DNA of 52,723 nucleotides, taken from contig JBKGYG010000002.1 of NCBI GenBank assembly GCA_046546235.1, forward strand, positions 1-52,723. Reading direction: 5' to 3'. The stretch comes from JBKGYG01 sp046546235 (lineage in GTDB: Bacteria > Bacillota > Clostridia > Lachnospirales > DSM-24629). Below are positions 36,031-43,824 of the stretch, piece by piece (the stretch's first letter is position 1; each line of letters begins with the position of its first letter). A model generated the notes under the pieces. It worked only from the letters and a program-made list of their open reading frames with translations. It was not told where the DNA came from and ran no database searches. A program made the translations under genes and the position numbers.

Positions 36031-37344
36031 ATGACAAGAAAAAACTTTAGTTTTAACAACTTATTGGGGTATAGTTTTATTAACAGTGTGGGATTTAAAC
36101 TAATTATTGTTATATCTGTAACATTTATAGTAAATGCGCCGATTGCAGGGTTAATTACTAGTCTTTTGCAGAGGCTTGGTTTTGATGGAAGTATTGGGAC
36201 TTATATAAACACTGCTCTTAATATATTATTAGTTAATATTATTATTATGGTTTTCTTTAATTATATAATATTAAAACCTCTTAAAAAACATGTAAGAATT
36301 CTTCAAGAAATAAGCAAAGGCAATTTCAGTGAAACCGCTGAAGTTAAAGGAAAAGGCGAGTTTGCACAACTTTTAGTTGCTACTAATGCAACAATAAATA
36401 GATTAAGTGCACTTACTACAGAAGTTCAAAAAAATGCTGAAAAAACTGATGATGCAACTTATAATTTAGCAATTAGTTTAGATAATATTAAGGCAAGTTC
36501 AGAGCAAGCATCAAAAGCAGTAGAAGAAATAGCACTAAGCACATCAGAACAAGCACAAAATATTGAACAAGGTTCATTAAAAGCAGTAAAATTAGGAGAA
36601 ACTGTAGAGAATAACTATACTTATATAAAAGAATTAAAAGAATCATCAGAACAAGTTAGTAAGTTTGTAAATGAAGGGTTAAATGAGATGGAAGCTCTTT
36701 TATCTAAGACTAATGAAAGCGGTTCAGCCATAACAGATGTTCATAATGTAGTTTTAAAGACAAATGAAAGTTCTATTCAAATTGGAGAGGCTAGTAATGT
36801 AATAGCTTCAATAGCAGATGAGACTAATCTATTAGCATTAAATGCTGCAATTGAAGCTGCTAGAGCAGGGGATGCTGGTAGAGGGTTTGCAGTAGTGGCT
36901 GAAGAAATTAGAAAACTTGCAGAACAATCTGCAAAGTCAACTATGGAAATTGATGAAATGGTAAAAGAACTTCAAAAAAATTCTAAAACAGTTGTGGATA
37001 CTGTCGATAAATTATCAACTATTTCAAAAGAGCAGACACAAAGTGTTAATAGCAGTGAAGAAAAATATAAACTTATTGCCCAATCAATAAAAGATTCAGA
37101 AAAAGCAGTGACAAAATCAAATGAGTCGAGTGAGAAAATGATTGTAATGAAAAATGAAATAAATGATATACTACAAAATTTATCTGCTATCTCAGAAGAA
37201 AATGCAGCAACAGCAGAAGAAGTAACAGCTTCAATAGAAGAGCAAACAGCATCTATTGAAAAAATTTCAAATGCAAGTGATAAAATATCTTCAACAGCGG
37301 AGGAATTAAATTCCACCATACAAAAATTGGATACAATAGAATAA
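36031..37344 (+). CDS. Methyl-accepting chemotaxis protein with little or no extracellular sensor domain
   Basis: A 437-aa receptor. Two transmembrane segments (about 20-45 and 60-82) are linked by only about 15-20 residues, so there is no normal ligand-binding domain outside. A HAMP-like region (about 83-137, ILKPLKKHVRILQEISKGNF) leads into a long coiled-coil signalling domain with the hairpin tip DETNLLALNAAIEAARAG and GRGFAVVAEEIRKLAEQS. It probably senses membrane state or an intracellular cue, signalling to CheA/CheW encoded elsewhere. It stands alone with its own TATAAT at 35978. Confidence 0.92.
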   Translation: MTRKNFSFNNLLGYSFINSVGFKLIIVISVTFIVNAPIAGLITSLLQRLGFDGSIGTYINTALNILLVNIIIMVFFNYIILKPLKKHVRILQEISKGNFSETAEVKGKGEFAQLLVATNATINRLSALTTEVQKNAEKTDDATYNLAISLDNIKASSEQASKAVEEIALSTSEQAQNIEQGSLKAVKLGETVENNYTYIKELKESSEQVSKFVNEGLNEMEALLSKTNESGSAITDVHNVVLKTNESSIQIGEASNVIASIADETNLLALNAAIEAARAGDAGRGFAVVAEEIRKLAEQSAKSTMEIDEMVKELQKNSKTVVDTVDKLSTISKEQTQSVNSSEEKYKLIAQSIKDSEKAVTKSNESSEKMIVMKNEINDILQNLSAISEENAATAEEVTASIEEQTASIEKISNASDKISSTAEELNSTIQKLDTIE

Positions 37345-37354
37345 GTTATAAAAA

Positions 37355-37386
37355 CAAGCACATGTCATAGTTAGTACATGTGCTTG
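37355..37386. terminator. Bidirectional terminator between the MCP and antitoxin-like genes
   Basis: CAAGCACATGT (37355-37365) and ACATGTGCTTG (37376-37386) form an 11-bp perfect stem. T-rich sequence follows on both strands. Confidence 0.72.
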
Positions 37387-37398
37387 ATAATTTTACAA

Positions 37399-37710
37399 CT
37401 AAATTATTGGTTTTTTGTCATTTTTATTATTATCTGATTTCATAGAATTACTTTTTGATAGAATATTATTTTTGTTTTCACTATCTTTTGCGAGTAATTC
37501 ATAAAATTTCTTTATAAGTTTTTCTTTTTCATCATAAGTTTTCAAATCCATGACTATTAACTCAGGTTTATTGTTTCTGAATATAAGTAGTTCTCCTTTG
37601 TTAATTACTTCTTGATAAGTGCCATCGTAGTTTTCAGTTAAATCTGTGCTAGATGCAATATTTTCTTTGATTTTACTTAGATTAGTCATTTTGTCTAAAA
37701 GACTTGTCAT
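37399..37710 (-). CDS. Phd/YefM-like antitoxin domain protein without adjacent toxin
   Basis: A 103-aa protein. The middle segment, ELLIFRNNKPELIVMDLKTYDE, split around residues 40-62, resembles the Phd/YefM antitoxin DNA-binding fold, in which a short strand with N-K-P is followed by a hydrophobic strand and a helix. The C-terminal tail is lysine, asparagine and serine rich. No RelE, Doc or other toxin gene lies beside it, so it is an orphan or a stand-alone regulator. A palindrome ATTATA-8-TATAAT at 37745-37764 upstream could be its own operator. The assignment is moderate. Confidence 0.6.
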   Translation of the reverse strand: MTSLLDKMTNLSKIKENIASSTDLTENYDGTYQEVINKGELLIFRNNKPELIVMDLKTYDEKEKLIKKFYELLAKDSENKNNILSKSNSMKSDNNKNDKKPII

Positions 37711-38023
37711 TATGTAATTCCCCCTTATACGATTTTTATATTACATTATAATTGTAACTATAATTATTGAAATTGTCAATCAAAATTAATAATAATATGC
37801 AGGATATAGAAAATTAAGATTAATTGTCGAATAATAAAGTAGAAATTTATCAAATCGTTGGGGATATGGAAAAAAATTCTGCTAACCAACTTAGAACCTA
37901 AAAGATAAATAATCAAACAAAAAAATAAAAAAAATATATTAAAATTGACAGTTTATATCAATGACAAAAAATGATATAATATTATTGAAAGATTCAATTA
38001 TTTACAAAAAAGGGAGGGTTTAC
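37711..38023 (+). promoter_or_regulatory. Divergent intergenic region before the hydrogenase-MCP gene
   Basis: No gene is supported. On the plus strand TTGACA (37945-37950) and TATAAT (37975-37980) are present but 24 bp apart, too long for one simple promoter; a nearer TTATAT at 37953 gives 16 bp. The palindrome ATTATA-8-TATAAT is at 37745-37764. The rest is AT-rich and unremarkable. Confidence 0.35.
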
Positions 38024-39961
38024 ATGGCATTAAATGGAGGTTTAATTTACACAACAGATGATTGTATAGGTTGTAATACATGTATAAAAGGTTGTCCTGT
38101 TATAGGTGCTAATGTAGCAAAGTTAGAAAATGGGGAAAACAAAGTTTTTGTTGATGGAGAAAAATGCATTCATTGTGGTCAATGTTTGTCTAGATGTGAA
38201 CATAATGCAAGAGAATATCGTGATGATACGGAACGATTTTTTGATGATGTAACTTCTGGTGAAAAGGTCTCAGTTCTCATAGCTCCTTCTTTTTTAAGCA
38301 ATTATCCAAAAGAGTATGGCAAAATTTTAGGTTACTTAAAGTTTTTAGGTGTTAACAATTTTTATAATGTTAGTTTTGGTGCAGACATAACTACATGGGC
38401 GTATATAAAGTACATAACAGATAATAATTTAAAAGGAATTATTGCTCAACCTTGTCCAGCTATAGTTAATTATATTAAAAAATATCAAACAGATCTTATT
38501 AAGGAATTAAGTCCAGTTCATAGTCCTATGATGTGTACAGCAATATATGTTAGAAATTATATCAAAAACAACGATAAACTAGCTTTTTTAAGTCCTTGTG
38601 TAGCAAAAAAAGATGAAATGAATGATGTGCAAAATAATTCTTTAGTTAGTTATAATGTGACTTACGAACAATTAAGTAAGAAATTAGAAAATATCAAGCT
38701 AAATAGTTATCCAGATGCTAAAGATGAGATTGAGTATGGGTTAGGTTCAATTTATTCTATGCCAGGTGGTCTTAAAATAAATGTTGAAAACTTATTAGGT
38801 ACTAATAATGTAATCAAACAAACTGAAGGGCAAGATGAAGTTTATAAGTACTTAGATAACTATGTGGATAAGGTGAAAGGAAATGCTTCAAAATTACCTT
38901 TATTAGTTGATATATTAAATTGTCGTCATGGGTGTAATAAAGGTACTGGTACAAATAAAGCAGAAGATAAAGAAGAAGATATATTATTTACTATGCAAGA
39001 GCAAAGGAATAGTAAAGAAACTTATAGAAAAGGATTGTTGCGAAAGTTTGAAACACCAAAGACTAGATGGAAGATAATGCAAAAGCAATTTAAAAAATTA
39101 GATATCAAAGACTTTTTAAGAGAATATAAGGCTGAACCTATATCAATAAAAACTGATAAAAACAAATATGAAGAAATTTATAATTTATTACATAAAACAA
39201 CTGATGAATCACGACATATTAATTGTGGCGCGTGTGGATATAATAATTGTGAAGAAATGACAATAGCTATATATAATGAGTTTAACATACCTGATAATTG
39301 TGTTTATGCAATAAAAGAACAACTTGCGGAGGATAAATTATTAATAGAAGATAAAAATAGAAAGGTAGAAGAAGTTCTAAATCAGTTAAATCAGGAACAG
39401 ATTAATAAGGAAAAATTTTATAAAAAACTTATGGAAGATTTCGACAGAATGAAAGGCGCTTTGGAACAACTAAACGTAGGTAATACTGAAACATCCTCTG
39501 ATACAACTAATATAGCTAATAATCTTAATTCGATTACAGAATTTGCAAGTGATATAAAAGAAGCATTGCATAAGATTTCTGAAAAGATTAGTCTTTATGA
39601 AGAAACAAATAATGAAATTGTTGAAATATCTGACAGAACTAATTTATTAGCATTAAATGCAAGTATAGAAGCAGCAAGAGCAGGTGAACATGGCAAAGGT
39701 TTTGCAGTAGTTGCCAACGAAGTAAGGCAATTAGCCGAATCTTCTAAAGAATCAGTGGAAAAAAGCAGATTAAATAATGGATTTATCATTCCTGCTTTAA
39801 AAGAGTTATCTGAAAGAGTGGATGAGTTTAATAATGAATTACAAGCTATAAATACTTCTTCTCAAGCAATAGCAGGTAGTGTTGAAGAAATAACAGCACA
39901 AACTCAAGAAATAAGTAGTATTACTGAAACATTGGTACAAGAAATGAAAAGATCATTTTAA
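38024..39961 (+). CDS. [FeFe]-hydrogenase-like sensor fused to a methyl-accepting chemotaxis signalling domain
   Basis: A soluble protein of about 645 aa with no membrane segment. Start ATG 38024 follows AGGGAGGG; the frame is open further upstream. Domains: two 4Fe-4S ferredoxin motifs (C14,17,20,24 and C48,51,54,58); an H-cluster hydrogenase domain (about 80-310) with four cysteines, C144 (QPCPAI), C192 (LSPCVAKKDE) and C300/C304 (LNCRHGCNKGTG); a further Fe-S cluster motif (C401,404,409,426); a coiled coil; and an MCP hairpin tip DRTNLLALNASIEAARAGEH with GKGFAVVANEVRQLAESS (about 538-574). The canonical proton-transfer cysteine of the TSCCP motif is replaced (P143), as in sensory-type hydrogenase homologues. 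It probably couples H2 or redox state to chemotaxis. Confidence 0.9.
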   Translation: MALNGGLIYTTDDCIGCNTCIKGCPVIGANVAKLENGENKVFVDGEKCIHCGQCLSRCEHNAREYRDDTERFFDDVTSGEKVSVLIAPSFLSNYPKEYGKILGYLKFLGVNNFYNVSFGADITTWAYIKYITDNNLKGIIAQPCPAIVNYIKKYQTDLIKELSPVHSPMMCTAIYVRNYIKNNDKLAFLSPCVAKKDEMNDVQNNSLVSYNVTYEQLSKKLENIKLNSYPDAKDEIEYGLGSIYSMPGGLKINVENLLGTNNVIKQTEGQDEVYKYLDNYVDKVKGNASKLPLLVDILNCRHGCNKGTGTNKAEDKEEDILFTMQEQRNSKETYRKGLLRKFETPKTRWKIMQKQFKKLDIKDFLREYKAEPISIKTDKNKYEEIYNLLHKTTDESRHINCGACGYNNCEEMTIAIYNEFNIPDNCVYAIKEQLAEDKLLIEDKNRKVEEVLNQLNQEQINKEKFYKKLMEDFDRMKGALEQLNVGNTETSSDTTNIANNLNSITEFASDIKEALHKISEKISLYEETNNEIVEISDRTNLLALNASIEAARAGEHGKGFAVVANEVRQLAESSKESVEKSRLNNGFIIPALKELSERVDEFNNELQAINTSSQAIAGSVEEITAQTQEISSITETLVQEMKRSF

Positions 39962-39976
39962 TAGTAATTTAAAAAA

Positions 39977-40045
39977 CTAATTTCGTTCAATATTCCTAAA
40001 CCTTATTAACTTCTTTACGGTCAAACTTTGAGGTTTTTATAGAAA
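39977..40045. repeat. Repeat family B, copy 2
   Basis: Reads AACTAATTTCGTTCAA, TATTCCTAAACCTTA, TACGGTCAAAC and AGGTTTTTATAGAAA in order, closely matching the 30104-30180 copy after small gaps. It lies just after the hydrogenase-MCP stop. Confidence 0.6.
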
Positions 40046-40052
40046 CAGTCTG

Positions 40053-40081
40053 CGACTATCTTAAAATGATAGTCGTTTTTT
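40053..40081 (+). terminator. Terminator after the hydrogenase-MCP gene
   Basis: CGACTATC (40053-40060) pairs with GATAGTCG (40068-40075), followed by TTTTTTG. The rest of 40082-40275 is AT-rich with no gene. Confidence 0.72.
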
Positions 40082-40275
40082 GTTATATAGGATATTAGAG
40101 CTTTCTTACTGGGACATATATACTATTAGAAATTACTAAAAATAGCTTTGAAATTATTAAAAAATATGTTATTATTATGATTGTCTGATAATTGCTATTA
40201 GATGATATTAAATATTTAAGATAATTACACCGAATCAAAAAACAACAAAAATAATGTAAGAATGGCGGAAAATAC

Positions 40276-42084
40276 GTGAGACATAAAAATAATATGCATA
40301 ATAGTAACCATTTTAGAAATATTTTTGGAGATTTTGATCATAATAAAATAGCACCTAAAAAAGAAGCATTTAAAATAACATTTATTTTTATTTTAATAAG
40401 TGTTTTTTGGATATATATTAGTGACATTATTTCAACTAATTATATATTAGACATTAAGATGATAAAGTGGACTCAAATAATTAAAGGGTTTTTATATATT
40501 AGTTTTGTAGGAACAATTTTGTTTAAATTAATAAAAAAACAGATTGAATTATTAAAAAATGCTTTAGATAAATTGTACATTAGTTTGGATGAAGTTAGAA
40601 TATCAAATGAACAGATACGAGCAATTGAAGAAGAGTTTAGACAAAAAAACAAGATACTGGAAGGTCAAAGAGATGCATTAAAAAAAAGTGAGCAAAGATA
40701 TGAATTAGCAATTGGTGGTGTAAATGATGGTAGTCAAATACAAGAAGTAGTTTCTATCGGCACGAATATCACTGAAAGAAAAAATATGGAGAAAAAGTTA
40801 CATAGATTAGCTTTTTATGATCCATTAACTGAATTACCTAATCGTAGAAAGCTTGAGGAAGAAGTAAATAAACGAATAGAAAAAAGAAATAAAGGTAAAA
40901 ATATTGCAATTGTTTATGTTGATATTGATAATTTTAAGCATATAAATGATTCTTTGGGGCATACTTCTGGGGATGAGTTGCTGGTATATGTTAGTCGTAA
41001 TTTGCATAAACATGTGCATGCACCAAATCTTGTTGCTAGAATTGGTGGAGATGAATTTATAATTATGTTAGACAATATTAATAACAAAGGACAAATTACA
41101 ACAATAATAAACAAACTTCTAAAACACCTTAGAAGGCCTTGGGTTATTCAAAATCAAGAGTTTTTTATTTCTTATAGTATGGGTATTGCTATCTCACCTG
41201 ATGATGGATCAGATTTTGAAACTCTTATGAAAAAGGCTGATACTGCCATGTATCAAGCTAAGGAAATAGGTAAAGATAGATTTGTTTTTTACTCTGATGA
41301 TATGCAAGAAAAGACTATTAAATATATTCAGACGACAAATCGTTTAAGAAAAGCAATAGATAATAATGAATTTATACTATATTATCATCCTTTTATTAAA
41401 ATGGATTCAAATAAAGTTATAGGTGTAGAAGCTCTTATAAGATGGAATGGTCAAGAAAAAGGCTTTATACCTCCGATGGAGTTTATACCTATTGCTGAAG
41501 AGAATGGAATGATAGAAGAAATTAGTAAATGGGTGTTTAAAACAGCTATAGAGCAAAAAATTAAGTGGGAAGGAAAAGGGCTAGATTTACTTATGTCCAT
41601 AAATTTATCAGGGAAAAATCTATTGCAGAATGATATTATACATTACATAAGAAATTTAATTCAAGAAAAGAAAGTAAATGCAAGTAACTTGCAGATAGAG
41701 ATTACAGAAACTGCAACCATGGTAAATTTACATAAAGCAATGAAAACTATAAGTGCTATAAGAGAAATGGGCATAAAAATTGCTTTAGATGATTTTGGAA
41801 CAGGGTATTCATCGTTAAATTACTTGAAAAATTTGCCTATTGATGTTCTGAAAATGGATAGAGATTTTATTAAAAGTATTATGAATGAAAATGAAGAAGA
41901 GATTATTGTACCTTATGTTATTCAAATGGGACATATTTTAAATTTGCAAATTATAGCAGAAGGCATAGAAACAAAAGAACAAGAATCTTTCCTAAAAAAA
42001 CATAAATGTGATATTGGACAAGGGTATTTGTTTAGTAAACCTATTCCTGCTGAAGATCTTGAAACTTTTTTCGAGAGTTATTAA
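40276..42084 (+). CDS. Membrane GGDEF-EAL protein with a truncated PAS domain
   Basis: A 602-aa cyclic di-GMP protein. Two N-terminal membrane segments (about 35-53 and 65-88) precede a coiled coil. A PAS domain seems to have lost its core: its start, SEQRYELAIGGVNDG, runs almost directly into its end, GTNITERKNMEKKL, leaving roughly 40 of about 110 residues. GGDEF is intact (257-261, ARIGGDEFIIML), without the RxxD inhibitory site. The EAL domain has EAL (385-387), NLSGKNL, EITETATM, DDFGTGYSS, KMDRDF and GQGYLFSKP, all expected for activity. It begins at GTG 40276 behind a weak site. Both synthesis and breakdown of c-di-GMP appear possible. Confidence 0.9.
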   Translation: MRHKNNMHNSNHFRNIFGDFDHNKIAPKKEAFKITFIFILISVFWIYISDIISTNYILDIKMIKWTQIIKGFLYISFVGTILFKLIKKQIELLKNALDKLYISLDEVRISNEQIRAIEEEFRQKNKILEGQRDALKKSEQRYELAIGGVNDGSQIQEVVSIGTNITERKNMEKKLHRLAFYDPLTELPNRRKLEEEVNKRIEKRNKGKNIAIVYVDIDNFKHINDSLGHTSGDELLVYVSRNLHKHVHAPNLVARIGGDEFIIMLDNINNKGQITTIINKLLKHLRRPWVIQNQEFFISYSMGIAISPDDGSDFETLMKKADTAMYQAKEIGKDRFVFYSDDMQEKTIKYIQTTNRLRKAIDNNEFILYYHPFIKMDSNKVIGVEALIRWNGQEKGFIPPMEFIPIAEENGMIEEISKWVFKTAIEQKIKWEGKGLDLLMSINLSGKNLLQNDIIHYIRNLIQEKKVNASNLQIEITETATMVNLHKAMKTISAIREMGIKIALDDFGTGYSSLNYLKNLPIDVLKMDRDFIKSIMNENEEEIIVPYVIQMGHILNLQIIAEGIETKEQESFLKKHKCDIGQGYLFSKPIPAEDLETFFESY

Positions 42085-42101
42085 AAGTATATGATTTAAA
42101 A

Positions 42102-42127
42102 TGTAGGGGCGCTTCACGAAGCGCCTT
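42102..42127 (+). repeat. GC-rich hairpin repeat (family A copy)
   Basis: TGTAGGGGCGCTTCACGAAG followed by CGCCTTA. The core GGCGCTTC/GAAGCGCC is a perfect 8-bp stem. It follows the GGDEF-EAL stop and may act as a terminator as well as a repeat. Confidence 0.6.
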
Positions 42128-42147
42128 ATAATTATAAATTTTTAAAA

Positions 42148-42234
42148 TTAATCAAGAAAGTAAGGACTACCATCTAACGTAGTAATAAGTCTTAATTTGG
42201 GTTCTTTATCAATATATCTAATTTCATAAAAGGT
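42148..42234 (-). pseudogene. C-terminal remnant of a DUF4397 paralogue
   Basis: Translated on the minus strand, this gives 28 codons ending with a stop, including LRLITTLDGSPYFLD, which aligns with the end of the next gene upstream on the same strand (LQVVTTLDGSSYLLDE). Preceding residues TFYEIRYIDKEP match TFYVIGLYEDTP. The homology stops exactly where repeat family B copy 3 (42233-42275) begins. It is best read as the tail of a deleted tandem copy. Confidence 0.7.
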
Positions 42235-42275
42235 CCTAAACCTAAGAAACCCTTTTGGTCAGACTTTGTTTATAG
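42233..42275. repeat. Repeat family B, weak copy 3
   Basis: Contains GGTCCTAAACCTAAGAAACC then TTTTGGTCAGACTTTG, matching the family order of CCTAAACCT, a GGTCAAAC-like segment and a T-rich end. It lies between the DUF4397 gene and its paralogous remnant. Confidence 0.4.
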
Positions 42276-42282
42276 TATGAAT

Positions 42283-42975
42283 TTATTCATCTAATAAATA
42301 AGAACTACCATCTAAAGTTGTTACTACTTGTAAAGGAGGAGTATCCTCATATAAACCAATAACATAAAAAGTATAGGCTTTATTTGGGCTTAAAACAATA
42401 TTAGGTAATTCAAGAATAATTTCACCAGTATCTGAGTTGCGTAATTTCAAATTATAATTTGTAGCATCAGGTAGAGTAACATAGGAAGTTACTTGATCAT
42501 ATATAATTTCAGAAAAGTATTCAGTGTCATTTATTAAGGCATCAAGATTAGGAGAATTAGGGGAATAGTTTACAAATTTCGCCACTATTTCATTAGGAAG
42601 AATTCTTGTAGAATCATTAATGATTTCTAAAGAAAGTTCTTCAAGTTTTATAATTAAGGCAATTGTTATAATAGTACCTTGAGGCATTATAAAAGTATCA
42701 TCTAAAATAGGTTCTTTTTCACCGGCGGGATAAACTGTGATAGTATGTGAACCTTGTTCTAATAATCTATATAAAGTACGTTCTGTATAATCGATATCCC
42801 CTCCTAGGATCATATTATCAATATAAACATTTAACGAAGGAGTATCAGGAGAAAAGTGAGCGATTCTAGCATATGATTTATTAGTCTTTTTTGGTTTAAC
42901 TAAAAGTTCCGTAGGTGGATATAAGCCAGGAATATCTTCTTGGGTTAAGTATACAAAATAATGTTTGCTAGACAT
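42283..42975 (-). CDS. DUF4397 domain protein (two tandem domains)
   Basis: A 230-aa protein with two repeats of the DUF4397 beta-domain: the first (about 36-110) opens ARIAHFSPDTPSLNVYIDN and the second (about 130-215) opens AKFVNYSPNSPNLDALIND. It has no signal peptide or membrane segment, though many relatives are exported. The N-terminal 30 residues (YFVYLTQEDIPGLYPPTELL) are unfamiliar. The ribosome site is weak. DUF4397 proteins in spore-formers may be surface or coat proteins; the role here is unknown. It is a single gene, and a degraded second copy follows it. Confidence 0.82.
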   Translation of the reverse strand: MSSKHYFVYLTQEDIPGLYPPTELLVKPKKTNKSYARIAHFSPDTPSLNVYIDNMILGGDIDYTERTLYRLLEQGSHTITVYPAGEKEPILDDTFIMPQGTIITIALIIKLEELSLEIINDSTRILPNEIVAKFVNYSPNSPNLDALINDTEYFSEIIYDQVTSYVTLPDATNYNLKLRNSDTGEIILELPNIVLSPNKAYTFYVIGLYEDTPPLQVVTTLDGSSYLLDE

Positions 42976-43495
42976 ATAGGGAACACCGTAATATTATCAA
43001 TTACTATAGTATATTATTAGGAATAATAAATAGTTACTAGCAAGTGTTTTTTATATTTAAAAATAAACATCCAATAAAAATTACAGTAATTTAATTGGGA
43101 ACATATGACAATACACCAATCTTATGTAGGGGCGTATCACGATGCGCCTTTTTTTTAATTAGTGAAGCCCTATTTTTAAGATAATTGGCACTTAAAACAT
43201 GTACCAATTGTACAACTTTAATTGAAGCCGTCTTTGTTCTTATGGGATTTTGTAACAATAGTTACCGAATAATTTTTTAAAATTACTTATATTTACTTAT
43301 ACTTAAATTAACATAACGTGAAAGGAGTTTAACACACCAAAGAAGATAATAGTAATGTAGATAGGTTTATACATAATACTAATGAAATATAAAAAATTAG
43401 AAAAAAGATTAGAAAAAAAGATAAAGAGTTATATGTGTTGATTTAATAGTAAAGAAATAGAATAAAAGCTAGTATAATTAAAGGAGGAATTAGTT
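42976..43495 (+). repeat. 520-bp intergenic region with repeat island
   Basis: No convincing gene is present. At 43098-43150 are GAACATATGACAATACACCA, then TGTAGGGGCGTATCACGATG and CGCC, a GC-rich hairpin copy followed by a T-run (43149-43156) that could terminate transcription. At 43166-43210 follow GCCCTATTTTTAAGATAATT, TTGGCACTTAAAACATGTA and CCAATTGTACAAC, also found in pieces near 30500 and 49375-49470. A TATAAT at 43473 is too close to the next ribosome site to be its promoter. Confidence 0.5.
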
Positions 43496-43579
43496 ATGAT
43501 AATAACAAAAGATATGACAATTGGTGGAATTCTAAGAGCAAAGGAGAATGGGTTCACCAATAAAAGAGTGGAAAGATGA
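43496..43579 (+). CDS. 27-aa mini-ORF resembling the start of a DUF1858 domain
   Basis: An ATG 8 bp after AAGGAGG opens a 27-codon frame beginning MIITKDMTIGGIL, which looks like the N terminus of DUF1858 proteins (MITKDMTIGEIL), small disulfide domains linked to hybrid-cluster and redox proteins. The rest (RAKENGFTNKRVER) does not continue that domain, and the C-x-x-C part is absent. It overlaps the next ORF by 32 bp in another frame. It may be a translated leader peptide or a truncated gene. It lies upstream of hemerythrin and ferredoxin genes. Confidence 0.5.
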   Translation: MIITKDMTIGGILRAKENGFTNKRVER

Positions 43580-43808
43580 AATATATAAAAAATTTGGTTC
43601 TCCAACAAAAGGACAATCATTAGAAGATACAGATTTTGAGTGGGAAACAACAACATGTCTTCATAAGCCATACTGGGATAAGGCAGAAGGTAATATTGAA
43701 TTTTTTTATGAATTAAGAGAAACTTGGATTAAAGGTTTTGTTGAAAATATAAGTGGAAAATTTAAGTATACTAGAAAAGGGTTTGAACATATGATTAGAC
43801 TTAAATAA
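43548..43808 (+). CDS. Small protein of unknown function overlapping the mini-ORF
   Basis: An 86-aa frame that starts inside the preceding mini-ORF (ATG 43548, AGGAG only a base or two upstream, so initiation probably depends on coupling). It is rich in aromatic and charged residues (CLHKPYWDKAEG, LRETWIKGFVENISGK) and has one cysteine. It has no recognised domain or membrane segment. The hemerythrin gene follows after 16 bp with a strong ribosome site, so it may be in the same transcript. Coding status is moderately supported. Confidence 0.5.
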   Translation: MGSPIKEWKDEIYKKFGSPTKGQSLEDTDFEWETTTCLHKPYWDKAEGNIEFFYELRETWIKGFVENISGKFKYTRKGFEHMIRLK

Positions 43809-43824
43809 ATAGGAGGTGGTTTTT

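Noticed and set aside
36972..37361. Minus-strand 129-aa open frame inside the chemoreceptor gene
   Set aside because: It is a shadow of the coiled-coil repeat codons of the MCP on the other strand.
43381..43440. 19-aa lysine-rich peptide frame
   Set aside because: No ribosome binding site and chance composition of AT-rich DNA.
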